DNA from: JBJMHZ01 sp045807125
Lineage (GTDB): Bacteria; Actinomycetota; Actinomycetes; JAWWOL01
Length of the DNA stretch: 64,000 bases
Assembly: GCA_045807125.1 (NCBI GenBank)
Contig: JBJMHZ010000028.1
Span: forward strand, 1 to 64,000
Direction of reading: 5' to 3'
The stretch's first letter is position 1. Each line of letters begins with the position of its first letter. The translations under genes were made by a program, and so were the position numbers. The notes below the pieces were generated by a model that was given only the letters and a program-made list of their open reading frames with translations, searched no databases and was not told the DNA's origin. Shown here one piece after another: positions 9,763 through 18,319 of this stretch.

Positions 9763-11187
9763 ATGGCAGTACGACGGTTGGCGAGCATCGCGGGCCTCGC
9801 CGTGGCGGCGCTCCTCCTCGCGGGCTGCTCCGGCAACGACGGCGCGCCGGCCGCGGCTGGGCCGACCACCACGCGCTCCTCGACGTCGCCGTCGTCCTCC
9901 TCGAGCCCGGAGCCGAGCGACGGCGCGGGCGCCACCGCGACGCCAACGCCGCCAGGGCCGCCAGGGCCGCCGCATCGGCTGCGCGTCACGACCGTGCCGG
10001 CCGGCGCGCTGGTCACCGTCGCCGGCGCCGACCAGCGCACGCTGCGTGGCCGCTCGCCGGTCGCCGGCATGGTGAGCGGCCCGGCCGACGTCACCGTGCG
10101 GATGGCCGGCTACGACGTCGTGCATCGGCGCATCGACCTCATCGCCGCCCGCCGGCTGACGGTATGGCTCGATCCGGCGGGCCTGCTGCTCGCCAGCGAG
10201 TTCCGCAGCCGCACCGGGCCCAACCCCAAGCAGGTCGCCTACTCGCCGGACGGGCGGCAGGTCTGGGTGACCCTGCTCGGCTCGCGCAGCCACGGCGTGC
10301 AGGTCTTCGACGCGCGCACGGGGCAGCTGGTCCATGTCATCGCCACCGGAGCGCATGGCGCGGTCGAGGTGCTGTTCGCGCCGGGCGGACGCACCGCTTA
10401 CGTCAGCCAGATGTGGACCGGCACCGTCCTCGTCATCGACACCGCGACCTACCGCATCCGCCGGGTGCTGAGCACCCACGGGACGTGGAGCAAGGAGATG
10501 GCGCTCGCTCCCGGCGGCCGCAAGCTCTACGTGTCGAACTGGGTGAGCAACGACGTCTCGGAGATAGACCTGCGCACCGGGCATGTCCGGCTCATCAAGA
10601 CCGTGCCGACCCCGCGCGGCATCGCGGTCACCCCGGACGGCAAGCATCTGTACGTCGCCGGCTTCCAGGACGGCGAGATCGAGGACATCGCGCTCGCCTC
10701 CGGCAAGGGCAAGGTGCTGATGCGCACCGGCGGCGCGATGCGGCACATGGTGCTCGACTCCCGCAGCGGCACGCTCTACGTCGACGACATGGCGGCGTCC
10801 AAGGTGTTCGCGGTCGACATCGCCACCGACCACGTGCGGCTGCTGGCCCGTACCGACCACATGCCCAACACCATCGACCTGTCCCCCGACGGCAAGGTGC
10901 TGTACGTGTCCTGCCGCGGCGCCAACAACCCGGTCACGTACGCGCTTCCCGGCCCGGAGTGGGGATCCGTCGTCGTCATCGACACCGCCACCGGGCGCGA
11001 GCTCGACGCCATCGTCGGCGGCAACCAGCCGACCGGGCTCGACGTGTCGGCGGACGGGCGGCACCTCGCCTTCACCGACTTCCTCGACGACGACGTGCGC
11101 ACCTACGCGATCCCGCCGTACGCGACGTACGCGAGCGGGCACGGCGGCCGGGCCGAGAGCCACCTCGCCGACCTGCCGAAGCGCTGA
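9763..11187 (+). CDS. Lipoprotein with PEGA domain and YVTN-type beta-propeller
   Basis: 474 residues from the ATG at nt 9763. The N-terminus is a lipoprotein signal with lipobox LAGC (lipidated Cys22), followed by a Ser/Thr/Pro-rich tether to about residue 70. A PEGA-like beta domain follows (starting LRVTTVPAGA and ending near VWLDPAG). The rest is a beta-propeller of repeated blades with YVTN-type motifs such as PDGRQVWVT, PGGRKLYVS, PDGKHLYVA and PDGKVLYVS. It should be anchored on the outer face of the membrane. Such proteins are usually binding or cell-surface scaffolds, and no catalytic residues were recognised. Upstream it is divergent from the small secreted protein. Downstream a hairpin separates it from a convergent gene. 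Confidence 0.88.
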   Translation: MAVRRLASIAGLAVAALLLAGCSGNDGAPAAAGPTTTRSSTSPSSSSSPEPSDGAGATATPTPPGPPGPPHRLRVTTVPAGALVTVAGADQRTLRGRSPVAGMVSGPADVTVRMAGYDVVHRRIDLIAARRLTVWLDPAGLLLASEFRSRTGPNPKQVAYSPDGRQVWVTLLGSRSHGVQVFDARTGQLVHVIATGAHGAVEVLFAPGGRTAYVSQMWTGTVLVIDTATYRIRRVLSTHGTWSKEMALAPGGRKLYVSNWVSNDVSEIDLRTGHVRLIKTVPTPRGIAVTPDGKHLYVAGFQDGEIEDIALASGKGKVLMRTGGAMRHMVLDSRSGTLYVDDMAASKVFAVDIATDHVRLLARTDHMPNTIDLSPDGKVLYVSCRGANNPVTYALPGPEWGSVVVIDTATGRELDAIVGGNQPTGLDVSADGRHLAFTDFLDDDVRTYAIPPYATYASGHGGRAESHLADLPKR

Positions 11188-11196
11188 GCGACGCGC

Positions 11197-11220
11197 CGCG
11201 CCACCGTGAACGGTGGTGCG
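11197..11220. terminator. Hairpin between convergent genes, probable bidirectional terminator
   Basis: CCACCG-TGAA-CGGTGG forms a perfect six-pair stem with a four-base loop, extended to ten pairs by flanking CGCG/TGCG with one G-T wobble. It lies between two convergent stop codons (nt 11187 and 11239). No T-tract follows, as is common in high-GC actinobacteria. Confidence 0.6.
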
Positions 11221-11238
11221 GTCGGTGCCAGGACGACG

Positions 11239-12171
11239 CTAGCCGTCCGCCAGCGGCGTCTCGCCGCGCGCGAGCCGCTCCCGCACCTCGGGCAGCAGGC
11301 GCCCCTCGGCGTCGAGGTAGTCGCGCCACGACCGCGTCGGCGCGTAGCCGAGCAACCGGCGGGCCTTGGCGATCGAGATGCCGCTCGCGTCGATGCGGTC
11401 GAGCGGCTCCCGCAGCTCGACCGCGTCGCCGACGGCCGCCCGTACCGCGGCGGCGAAGTCGCGGCCGCCCGCGTTGTCGGGAGAGGCGATGTAGATGATG
11501 TCGTGCCCGGGAAGCTCGCTCTCCACCGCCAGCACCAGGGCGTCGGCCAGGTCGTAGACGTCGATGTAGGACCAGAACCCGGCGGTCAGCAGCGACGGGT
11601 CGCGCACCAGCGGGCCGAGGTTGCGCTCGTAGTTGCCCTCCCACTGCACCCAGCTCGGCCGGATCGTGATGCACCGGATGTCGCTGCGGCGCACGGCTGC
11701 GTCGCACAGCTGCTCGCCGAAGAGCTTCGCCAGCGCGTACGGGTCCTGCGGCTCGCGCGGGTGCTCCTCGTCGACCGGGAGGTAGTGCGGAAGCTGCGGG
11801 CGCTCCGGGAAGAAGAAGCCGGGCACCGTCTCGCTCGACACGTTGACGAACCGCGGCACGCCGAGGCGCACGGCGGCCTCCAGCACGTTGAACGTCGACA
11901 TCAGGTTGTTGCCGAGGACGACGTGCGGCGGGTTGTGCACCGGGTCCGGTATGGCCGCCGCGTGCACGACGGCATCGCAGTCCCGGACGACCGCGTACGC
12001 AGCTCCCGCGTCGGTCAGGTCGGCCTGCACGTACGGCGCTGCCCCCGGCGGGTCGGCCTCGAAGACCGGCCGGCCGACGTCGACGGAGACGGCCTCGTGC
12101 CCGGCGGACTGCAGCGCCGCCACGGTGGCGCGGCCCACCTTGCCGCGCCCGCCCGTGACGAGCACCCTCAC
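11239..12171 (-). CDS. NAD(P)-dependent epimerase/dehydratase (extended SDR)
   Basis: 310 residues from the GTG at nt 12171, which overlaps the TGA of the upstream peptidase gene as GTGA. The frame is open further upstream but that part overlaps the peptidase. It starts directly with the Rossmann motif VLVTGGRGKVG, then an NAD-selecting acidic turn (VDVGRP), and has the SDR catalytic Tyr-Lys as DPYALAK. The family converts nucleotide-sugars or related carbonyl compounds. The substrate cannot be told here. Coupling to the S9 peptidase suggests co-expression rather than a shared pathway. Confidence 0.88.
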   Translation of the reverse strand: MRVLVTGGRGKVGRATVAALQSAGHEAVSVDVGRPVFEADPPGAAPYVQADLTDAGAAYAVVRDCDAVVHAAAIPDPVHNPPHVVLGNNLMSTFNVLEAAVRLGVPRFVNVSSETVPGFFFPERPQLPHYLPVDEEHPREPQDPYALAKLFGEQLCDAAVRRSDIRCITIRPSWVQWEGNYERNLGPLVRDPSLLTAGFWSYIDVYDLADALVLAVESELPGHDIIYIASPDNAGGRDFAAAVRAAVGDAVELREPLDRIDASGISIAKARRLLGYAPTRSWRDYLDAEGRLLPEVRERLARGETPLADG

Positions 12172-14018
12172 CGCTGCGCGCCCATCACCCGGTCGAGGAA
12201 GGCGATCGCCCGCGGATAGGCATCGAGGCGGTTGGCGAGCTTGGCCAGGCCGTGCCCCTCGTCGTCGTAGACGAGCAGCTCGGTCTCGATGCCGCGGGCG
12301 GCGAGCGACTCGACGAGCTGCCGCGCCTCCGAGACCGGCACCCGAGGGTCGTTGGCGCCGTGGATGACGAGCAGCGGGGCGCGGATGTCGTCCACCCGGC
12401 GCAGCGGCGACGCGGAGGCCAGGAACTCCCGGTCGCGCTCGAGCGAGCCGTACTCCCGCTCGCGCGCCGCTCTGCGGTACGCCGAGGTTCTCTCCAGGAA
12501 CGTGACGAGGTCGCTGATGCCCACGATGTCGACGCCGGCGGCCCACAGCTCGGGCTGGAACGCGACCCCGGCCAGGACCATGTAGCCGCCGTACGAGCCG
12601 CCCCAGAGAGCGGCGCGGGCCGGGTCGATGCCGGCCTGCGGCAGCCAGGCGTGCAGCGCGGCGAGGTCGCGCACCGAGTCGAGCCGCTTGGTGGTGTCGT
12701 CCAGGCCGTAGTAGCGCTTGCCGTAGCCGGTGGAGCCACGGACGTTGGGCACGACGACGGCAAGACCGGCATCGGCCAGCGCCTGCACGATCGGGTTGAA
12801 GACCAGCATCGACTGGCCCTCCGGACCGCCGTGGATGACGACCACGGCCGGTGCCGGCCCGTCGCCCGGCCGGGCCGGCGGGAACAGGATCACGGGGATC
12901 TGCTCGCCGTCGAAGCTGGGCACCCGGTGCCGCCGCGGCTCGACGAGCCGCGCCGGGTCGACTGGAGCCGGCTCGCCAGCCAGCAGGGTCAGCGCGCCGG
13001 TGCGGACCTCGGCGAGGTAGGCGGTGGCCGGCTGGCGCGCCGACGAGAACGTGAGCGCCACCCAGCGGCCGTCACCGCCGAGCGTCGGCTCGTCGTAGTA
13101 ATGGCTGAACGCGACAACGCCCTCACCGGGCAGCTCCAGCTCGCCGAGCGGGTCGAGCGTCGGCGCATCGAAGAGCTCGCACGTCGTGGCGCCGTCGACG
13201 TTGCTCACCAGCAGCAGCGTCGAGCCGTCGCCGCTGACGACGCAGTCGACGTCCCAGTCGCGCTCCAGCACGACCTTCGCGTCCCCCGCCGCCGTCCCGT
13301 CGCCGTCGACGGTGCACCGCCACAGGGCCTGCAGGTCGCGGCCGGCGTTGCTGCTCACGAGGTACGTGCGGTCGTCGAGCCACTGCGGCCGCCCGACCAC
13401 CGCGGCGTCGTCATGGCGCAGCGCGAGGCGCTCCTGCCCGGTGGTGAGATCGACGAGCACGACGTCGTTGTCCAGCGGGCGCTCGCGGGAGACGCTGAAC
13501 GACACCCACCGGCCGTCCGGCGAGAAGCCGTGCGGCTCGCAGTAGCCGCCCTCGTGGACGCACCTGTCCTCGCCGGTGCGCAGGTCGTGCACCCAGACGT
13601 CGAGATCGACGCCGTTGCGCCGGTTGCACGAGTAGCTGACGAGGTGCCCGTCGCGGCTCACCCCGCCGAGGACATGCTTGACGGCAGGGTCGACGGCGAC
13701 CGGCCGGGCATCGGCGAGGTCGGTGAGCACGTCGTCCCGGTCGAGATCGAGCAGGTGCAGCTGGTGCTGCTCGTTGCCGCCCTCGTCGACCGCGATGACG
13801 GCCGCTCGCCGGCCGGGCACGTAGCGCCCGGTGACCGGCTCGCGCAGGTCGGTCAGCCGGCGATGGCCGCCGCCGATCCATTCGACGAGCTGCATCGTGC
13901 CGCTGTCGTCGGTGCGGACGAGGACCCGGACGTCGACCGGCCGGTCGGCGCCCGAGCCGGCATCGAGATCGACGACGTGCGCCGACCTGGCCTCGAGCAG
14001 GTCACGCAGCAGCGACAT
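12168..14018 (-). CDS. S9-family prolyl oligopeptidase-type serine peptidase
   Basis: 616 residues. The N-terminal ~370 residues form a beta-propeller with WD-like blades. The C-terminal alpha/beta-hydrolase domain carries the catalytic triad: nucleophile S475 in GGSYGGY, D557 in GANDPRVPV and H589 in DEGHG. It has no signal peptide, so it should be cytoplasmic. Family members cut short peptides or amino-acyl derivatives, with the propeller restricting access. It is the first gene of a two-gene overlapping unit with the epimerase. Confidence 0.92.
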   Translation of the reverse strand: MSLLRDLLEARSAHVVDLDAGSGADRPVDVRVLVRTDDSGTMQLVEWIGGGHRRLTDLREPVTGRYVPGRRAAVIAVDEGGNEQHQLHLLDLDRDDVLTDLADARPVAVDPAVKHVLGGVSRDGHLVSYSCNRRNGVDLDVWVHDLRTGEDRCVHEGGYCEPHGFSPDGRWVSFSVSRERPLDNDVVLVDLTTGQERLALRHDDAAVVGRPQWLDDRTYLVSSNAGRDLQALWRCTVDGDGTAAGDAKVVLERDWDVDCVVSGDGSTLLLVSNVDGATTCELFDAPTLDPLGELELPGEGVVAFSHYYDEPTLGGDGRWVALTFSSARQPATAYLAEVRTGALTLLAGEPAPVDPARLVEPRRHRVPSFDGEQIPVILFPPARPGDGPAPAVVVIHGGPEGQSMLVFNPIVQALADAGLAVVVPNVRGSTGYGKRYYGLDDTTKRLDSVRDLAALHAWLPQAGIDPARAALWGGSYGGYMVLAGVAFQPELWAAGVDIVGISDLVTFLERTSAYRRAAREREYGSLERDREFLASASPLRRVDDIRAPLLVIHGANDPRVPVSEARQLVESLAARGIETELLVYDDEGHGLAKLANRLDAYPRAIAFLDRVMGAQR

Positions 14019-14073
14019 GGCGGCTCCCGGGCGGTCGTACGAGCATGCTGGCCACCGGTCACGCTACCCGCCG

Positions 14074-15006
14074 TCAGGCGCAGACCACCCCGTCGAGCGG
14101 CACGGTCCTGGTGCGGGGGCCGGCCCGCAGCACCTGGCTGGGCAGGGTGCGGCCGACCAGCCGCTCGGCCTCGCGCGCCGCCTCGATCATGGCGTCGAGG
14201 TCCACGCCGGTCGCCACCCCCATGTCCTCGACCATGTGCACCAGCTCCTCGGTCGCGATGTTGCCGGTCGCACCGGGCGCGTACGGGCAGCCGCCGAGCC
14301 CGCCGACGCTCGCGTCGAAGTCGGAGACACCGAGCTGGAGCGCCGCGAGGACGTTGGCGAGGCCGGTGCCCCTGGTGTTGTGGAAGTGCAGGTTGAGCGG
14401 CGTCCCCGGGTGGGCGGAGCGCAGCTCGCCCACGAGCCTGGTCACCCGCGACGGCGTCGCCATGCCGGTCGTGTCGCCGAAGGAGATGCCGTCGGCTCCA
14501 TCCCTGATCGCGCGCCCGGCCACGGCGACCACCCGCTCGACCGGCACGTCGCCCTCGTACGGGCATCCCCAGGCGGTGCTGACGATGACCTGACAGGTCG
14601 CGCCGGCCTCGTGCGTCGAGGCGAGGATCTCGGCGACCTGGTCGAGCGACTCCTCCGTGGAGCGGTTGACGTTCTTGCGGTTGTGGGTGTCGGAGGCCGA
14701 CACCACGACCTCGATCTCGCGGAAGCCGGCCGCGAGCGCCCGCTGCGCGCCCTTCAGGTTGGGCACCAGCGCGGAGTAGCGGACCGAGGGGTCGCGGCGG
14801 ATCGCCGACCACACCTCGGCGGCGTCGGCCATCTGCGGGATCGCCTTCGGGTGCACGAAGCTCACCGCCTCGATGCGACCGACGCCGGTGGTGGACAGGG
14901 CGTCGATGAGGGCGACCTTGGCCTCGGTCGGCACCGGCGCCTCGTTCTGGAGGCCGTCGCGCGGGCCGACCTCGCGCAGGCTGATCGACGCCGGCAGGTC
15001 GCTCAT
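14074..15006 (-). CDS. mvaB: Hydroxymethylglutaryl-CoA lyase
   Basis: 310 residues, normal for the family. It cleaves HMG-CoA to acetyl-CoA and acetoacetate, the last step of leucine breakdown. Visible motifs are the metal-binding LREVGPRDGLQNE, the catalytic SFGDTTGM region, NLHFHNTRG and the active-site cysteine loop GGLGGCPYAPGATGN. It lies 64 bp downstream of the Rieske gene on the same strand, so read-through from that operon is possible. Nothing links it functionally to that cluster. An enoyl-CoA hydratase and carboxylase subunits elsewhere in the window could serve the same catabolism. Confidence 0.93.
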   Translation of the reverse strand: MSDLPASISLREVGPRDGLQNEAPVPTEAKVALIDALSTTGVGRIEAVSFVHPKAIPQMADAAEVWSAIRRDPSVRYSALVPNLKGAQRALAAGFREIEVVVSASDTHNRKNVNRSTEESLDQVAEILASTHEAGATCQVIVSTAWGCPYEGDVPVERVVAVAGRAIRDGADGISFGDTTGMATPSRVTRLVGELRSAHPGTPLNLHFHNTRGTGLANVLAALQLGVSDFDASVGGLGGCPYAPGATGNIATEELVHMVEDMGVATGVDLDAMIEAAREAERLVGRTLPSQVLRAGPRTRTVPLDGVVCA

Positions 15007-15070
15007 CGGCTGGCCTCCTCGAGGTGGGTTGGTGCGCCCGTCACGCGTCCATCCTCGCGCGTCGCCTCGA

Positions 15071-15433
15071 TCAACGGCCGCCGGGGTCGGTCGCTTCCCG
15101 GCAGCCGACGCGCAGGTCGGCCGAGAGCGGCCGGTGCCCGTACGAGCGCTCCGCGGTCGCGTCGTGCGGCAGCACGGCGGTGACCGTGCCGCCCCTGCGC
15201 ACCGCCGGCACCAGCCGCAGCAGCGCCGCCACCGATCGCGTACCGCCGTGCCAGGGGCAGACGAGGCGCCGGCCGGCAGGGTCGTGCGCGGCGAGGTTGA
15301 GCGGACCGCCCCGGTGCCGGCAGCGCGCGGCCATGACGAACGACCCGGCGCTGGTCCGCACGTGGACGTAGGGCGTTCCGTCGACGGTGACGCAGTTGTC
15401 CCTGCCCTCGACCGGAAAGCTCACGACAAGCAT
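15071..15433 (-). CDS. Small Rieske [2Fe-2S] ferredoxin-like protein
   Basis: 120 residues from the ATG at nt 15433, overlapping the end of the SznF-like gene by 13 bp. It has a full Rieske cluster motif, C38-R-H40 and C59-P-W-H62, the two Cys/two His pattern that binds a [2Fe-2S] cluster. It is a stand-alone Rieske protein with a ~55-residue tail after the second box. Position as the third gene of an overlapping operon suggests it delivers electrons to the diiron or cupin centre of the upstream enzyme. That is inference. An N-terminal ferredoxin role for some other oxygenase is the alternative. Confidence 0.85.
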   Translation of the reverse strand: MLVVSFPVEGRDNCVTVDGTPYVHVRTSAGSFVMAARCRHRGGPLNLAAHDPAGRRLVCPWHGGTRSVAALLRLVPAVRRGGTVTAVLPHDATAERSYGHRPLSADLRVGCREATDPGGR

Positions 15434-16842
15434 GCGGCGTGATCCCCGATCGAGTGGACCTCGTAGCGGCACAGCTCCGATTCGATGATCGCTCCGTGCA
15501 GCCGGGTGCCGCGGATCACGGTGCCCTCACCCGCCTCGAGGATCACGGCGGAGTCCGGTCCGGTGACGAAGCGCATGGTGCCGGAGGTGATGTGGCACAG
15601 CTCGTCGCCGTCGTGGCAGTGCATGTTGGACAGCTCGCCGCGCGGCTCGTCCAGGCGGACGACGGGAGCGGCCACGCGCCCGCTCGATATCGCCTCCCAC
15701 ACCGGCTCGTGCAGCTGCTTGTACCGGGCGGCGCCGTCCATCCACGCGACCTGCTCGGCGAAGTCCTCGTCCGCGATCTGCGTGATCAGCTCGAGCTCCT
15801 CGAAGCCCCGGACGATCTCGGGTATGACGGCGTCGCCGTGCGCCTTGACGACCGGCCGGATCAGCTTGTCGAGCGCCATCTCGCTGTGGTGCTGATCGAT
15901 ATGGGCGTGCTCGGTGAAGTACTCGACGTCGGCCGCCCCGTCGAAGATCTCGGTCAGCAGGCTCGCAACCCGCCGGCAGAAGTCGACGAGCACGGTCTCC
16001 GTGTAATACATGGCTCCGAGGTAGCGGAACACCAGCTCGTGGTTCTTGCCGAGGCAATGGAAGTAGTTGTTCAGCATCAGGCTGCCGGTCAGGTAGAACT
16101 GCCAGTACCGGTGCAGGTCGTCCGCCAGCCCCACGGAGCGGAGCGTGCGCTCGAACAGCGCGCTGTGCTTGGTGTCGTGCACGCCGTAGCCGTACTCGTC
16201 GATGACTATCTTGAACCACTCGGACTGTGGCTCGCCGTAGCTGCCGAGCACGTTGCGGATCATCGGCGAAGCCTCTGACAGGAAGTCGGGGGCGAACTGG
16301 ACGAGCCACATCCGGGCGGCGCGCTGAGGATCGCTTGACCCGGTGACGGCCCGCTCGGCGACCGACGGGACGCCGGTGCGGCGATCCCGCAGCGCGGTCA
16401 GGTAGGCGTCGAGGCTCTCGGGCGTCCACCGGCCGGAGACCTCGATCTCGTCGGCGAGGAAGCCGAAGGCGAAGCGCTCCAGCGCCGGCCGGATCATCTC
16501 GCCGAGCGCCCGGTTGCTGGGGCTGTAGAACGCCTTGAAGTCGTCCCAGCGCGCCGCGACGCCGCCCTTCGGGAGCAGCACGAGATCGGCCTCGTAGATG
16601 CACGTGAGCAAGCGCTGCGCGGCGAGGCTCGCGTAGCGCAGCGCCCCGTCCCTGCGCAGCGGCCGGCTGAAGTCGAGGCACCCCAAGCCCTGCGGCCGGA
16701 GCTGCCGGCGGTACGGGTTGTCCTCGTTCGTCCAGGCGTCGTTGTCGCGATAGACAGGATTGCTCGCGTACCGCAGGACGGCGGTTCGCAGCTCCGTGGC
16801 AGAGAGGTCGAACGGCTGATAGGTCGGCACGGCATCAGTCAT
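15421..16842 (-). CDS. SznF-like N-nitrosating enzyme: heme-oxygenase-like diiron domain fused to cupin
   Basis: 473 residues, very close to SznF/StzF (about 471), which hydroxylates Nω-methyl-L-arginine with its diiron domain and rearranges the product to an N-nitrosourea with its cupin. The central helical domain carries E190, E216, H226, E282, H312, D316 and H319. The C-terminal cupin carries H408, H410 and H449. From memory the SznF ligands are E189, E215, H225, E281, H311, D315, H318 and H407, H409, H448, so all ten fit with a constant offset of one. Residues 1-150 correspond to the SznF N-terminal dimerisation part. Its start overlaps the PRMT-like gene by 8 bp, and a PRMT-type enzyme makes the SznF substrate. 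Function as an N-nitroso or NO-releasing synthase is strongly suggested but untested. Confidence 0.9.
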   Translation of the reverse strand: MTDAVPTYQPFDLSATELRTAVLRYASNPVYRDNDAWTNEDNPYRRQLRPQGLGCLDFSRPLRRDGALRYASLAAQRLLTCIYEADLVLLPKGGVAARWDDFKAFYSPSNRALGEMIRPALERFAFGFLADEIEVSGRWTPESLDAYLTALRDRRTGVPSVAERAVTGSSDPQRAARMWLVQFAPDFLSEASPMIRNVLGSYGEPQSEWFKIVIDEYGYGVHDTKHSALFERTLRSVGLADDLHRYWQFYLTGSLMLNNYFHCLGKNHELVFRYLGAMYYTETVLVDFCRRVASLLTEIFDGAADVEYFTEHAHIDQHHSEMALDKLIRPVVKAHGDAVIPEIVRGFEELELITQIADEDFAEQVAWMDGAARYKQLHEPVWEAISSGRVAAPVVRLDEPRGELSNMHCHDGDELCHITSGTMRFVTGPDSAVILEAGEGTVIRGTRLHGAIIESELCRYEVHSIGDHAACLS

Positions 16843-17908
16843 GGAGCAGCCCTCGGAGGTCAGGCGGAGACGGGTCGTCGCACATCAGGCGGTAGTCGGT
16901 CCAGGCGAGGTCGACGTACAGGCAGCTGCCGGCCCGGACCGGCACCGGACGGCCGAAGAGCATGAGGGCCTGCATCCAGTGCGAGTCGCGCCGGCTCGGG
17001 TGGTTGGTGAGCTGGATGCCCTCGCACAGGTCCATCTCGAACCACGCCGCCAACCCGTGCCCGGTACCGGTCGCGCGGACGGGGATCGCGACCACCCGGC
17101 GCCCTGCGACCAGGTCGTCGGCCTGCACGTCGAAGCTGAGCAGCTCGACCGTCTCCGAGAGCGTCTCGTGCTGCCAGTCGTGCAGGCGCACGGGAAAGTG
17201 GCCGTGCGTCGCGACCACGTTGACGAGGCTGATGTCGAAGCCGCCGGCCAACCGTGCCCGGTTGAGCTCGGCGAGGGACTCGCTCTCCACCAGGAACCCG
17301 TGCAGGCGCAGCGCTCGGGGCAGCACGGTGCCCCCTGGCCGGAGCAAGCGCTCGCGGGCGTGCCGCATGGTCGGGAGCAGGCCCTCGCCGACGATCCCGC
17401 AGTCGACTATCTCCGACACGATGACGTCGGCAGGCGCGTCGATGTCGCGCCCGATCTCCAGGTCGGTAGACCGCTTCGGCACGATGGTGATGACGTCCGA
17501 CCAGCCCTGCGCGGCGACTACCTGGCGGGCGAGCTCGGCGAGCAGCGGGTTCTCCTCGCATGCCGTCACCTTCGCGGCGCCCGCGCGGGCGGCCATCATG
17601 GCGAGCAGGCCGACGCCGGTCCCGATGTCAAGCACGTGGTCGGCCTCGGTCACGGTCAGCTCGACTGCCTTGGCGAGCGCGTCGTTGCGCGTGACGTCGT
17701 TGAGCATCCCGAAGTGCCACCGGGGGATGGTCCTCGTCGCGACGTCGTTGATGATCTCGGCAGTGACAGCCGGGTCAGCCAGCTCCGCGAGCGCCTGGCT
17801 CACCGATCTCGCGAGCCGGTTCAGCTCGTCGGCCTGCGCCTGAATCGCGGCAGTCATCAGGCGCCCGATGTCCAAGCCCGGCGGCAGTGCGCCGGAGAAG
17901 GTGCCCAT
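16835..17908 (-). CDS. PRMT-like arginine N-methyltransferase (SznE-type)
   Basis: 357 residues. The SAM-binding motif is VLDIGTGVGLL (92-102) with acidic E118. The double-E loop characteristic of arginine methyltransferases is SEIVDCGIVGEG (E166, E175), and a THW-like SHW sits at 309-311. IPRWHFGMLND (61-71) resembles the N-terminal entry of PRMT7-type enzymes. In streptozotocin biosynthesis SznE/StzE methylates free L-arginine to Nω-methyl-L-arginine for the SznF step, and here the two genes overlap. Methylation of free arginine is therefore the likely reaction. Methylation of a protein cannot be excluded. It is the first gene of the three-gene leftward operon, with a 411-bp intergenic region upstream. 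Confidence 0.88.
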   Translation of the reverse strand: MGTFSGALPPGLDIGRLMTAAIQAQADELNRLARSVSQALAELADPAVTAEIINDVATRTIPRWHFGMLNDVTRNDALAKAVELTVTEADHVLDIGTGVGLLAMMAARAGAAKVTACEENPLLAELARQVVAAQGWSDVITIVPKRSTDLEIGRDIDAPADVIVSEIVDCGIVGEGLLPTMRHARERLLRPGGTVLPRALRLHGFLVESESLAELNRARLAGGFDISLVNVVATHGHFPVRLHDWQHETLSETVELLSFDVQADDLVAGRRVVAIPVRATGTGHGLAAWFEMDLCEGIQLTNHPSRRDSHWMQALMLFGRPVPVRAGSCLYVDLAWTDYRLMCDDPSPPDLRGLLHD

Positions 17909-18319
17909 GGCGGCCTACCACACCCCCCCTCGTGTCGTGAGCGTCGCCGCGGAGCGCGACCCCTCACCGTCGAAGGGCTGACGTGGCTCGGCGCAATGCA
18001 CCGGAGAGCGCATCCGTGCGTGCCTTTCCCGTCACGGAAAGGCTTCGGCGTCGCGCAAGCGGCAATGCGTCAATTGCGCAAGGCGATCGCTCCCCGACTC
18101 GCTGCCCGCGAATTACCGGTGCATCATCGAGCAACCCTGCCAGCCGCTGCGGCCGGCGGCAAGTGCACGACCGGCCAGGATCGCGTAGCTCACGATGCGG
18201 CAAGCACTGTCGAATCGCCGGCCCGGCCGGCACTATCGATACGTGCAACAGTGAGCCGCTGGCGCTTCGTACCGCAAGCGCGCCGGCCTCGCCGCCGCAT
18301 GTCCTACGGGGGAGGAACA
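17909..18319. other. Divergent intergenic region, 411 bp
   Basis: It separates the leftward methyltransferase-SznF-Rieske operon from the rightward FAD monooxygenase. Open frames here are Arg-rich shadows without family resemblance. It holds one perfect inverted repeat (18022-18043) and the short palindrome TATCGATA, and presumably the promoters of both arms. No clear -35/-10 pair was identified. Confidence 0.6.
18022..18043. promoter_or_regulatory. Perfect 8-bp inverted repeat, candidate operator
   Basis: GCCTTTCC and its exact reverse complement GGAAAGGC are separated by six bases. It lies about 115 bp upstream of the methyltransferase start in the divergent region. It could be a dimeric-regulator operator or an RNA hairpin in the operon leader. 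No regulator gene lies in the cluster. Confidence 0.4.
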
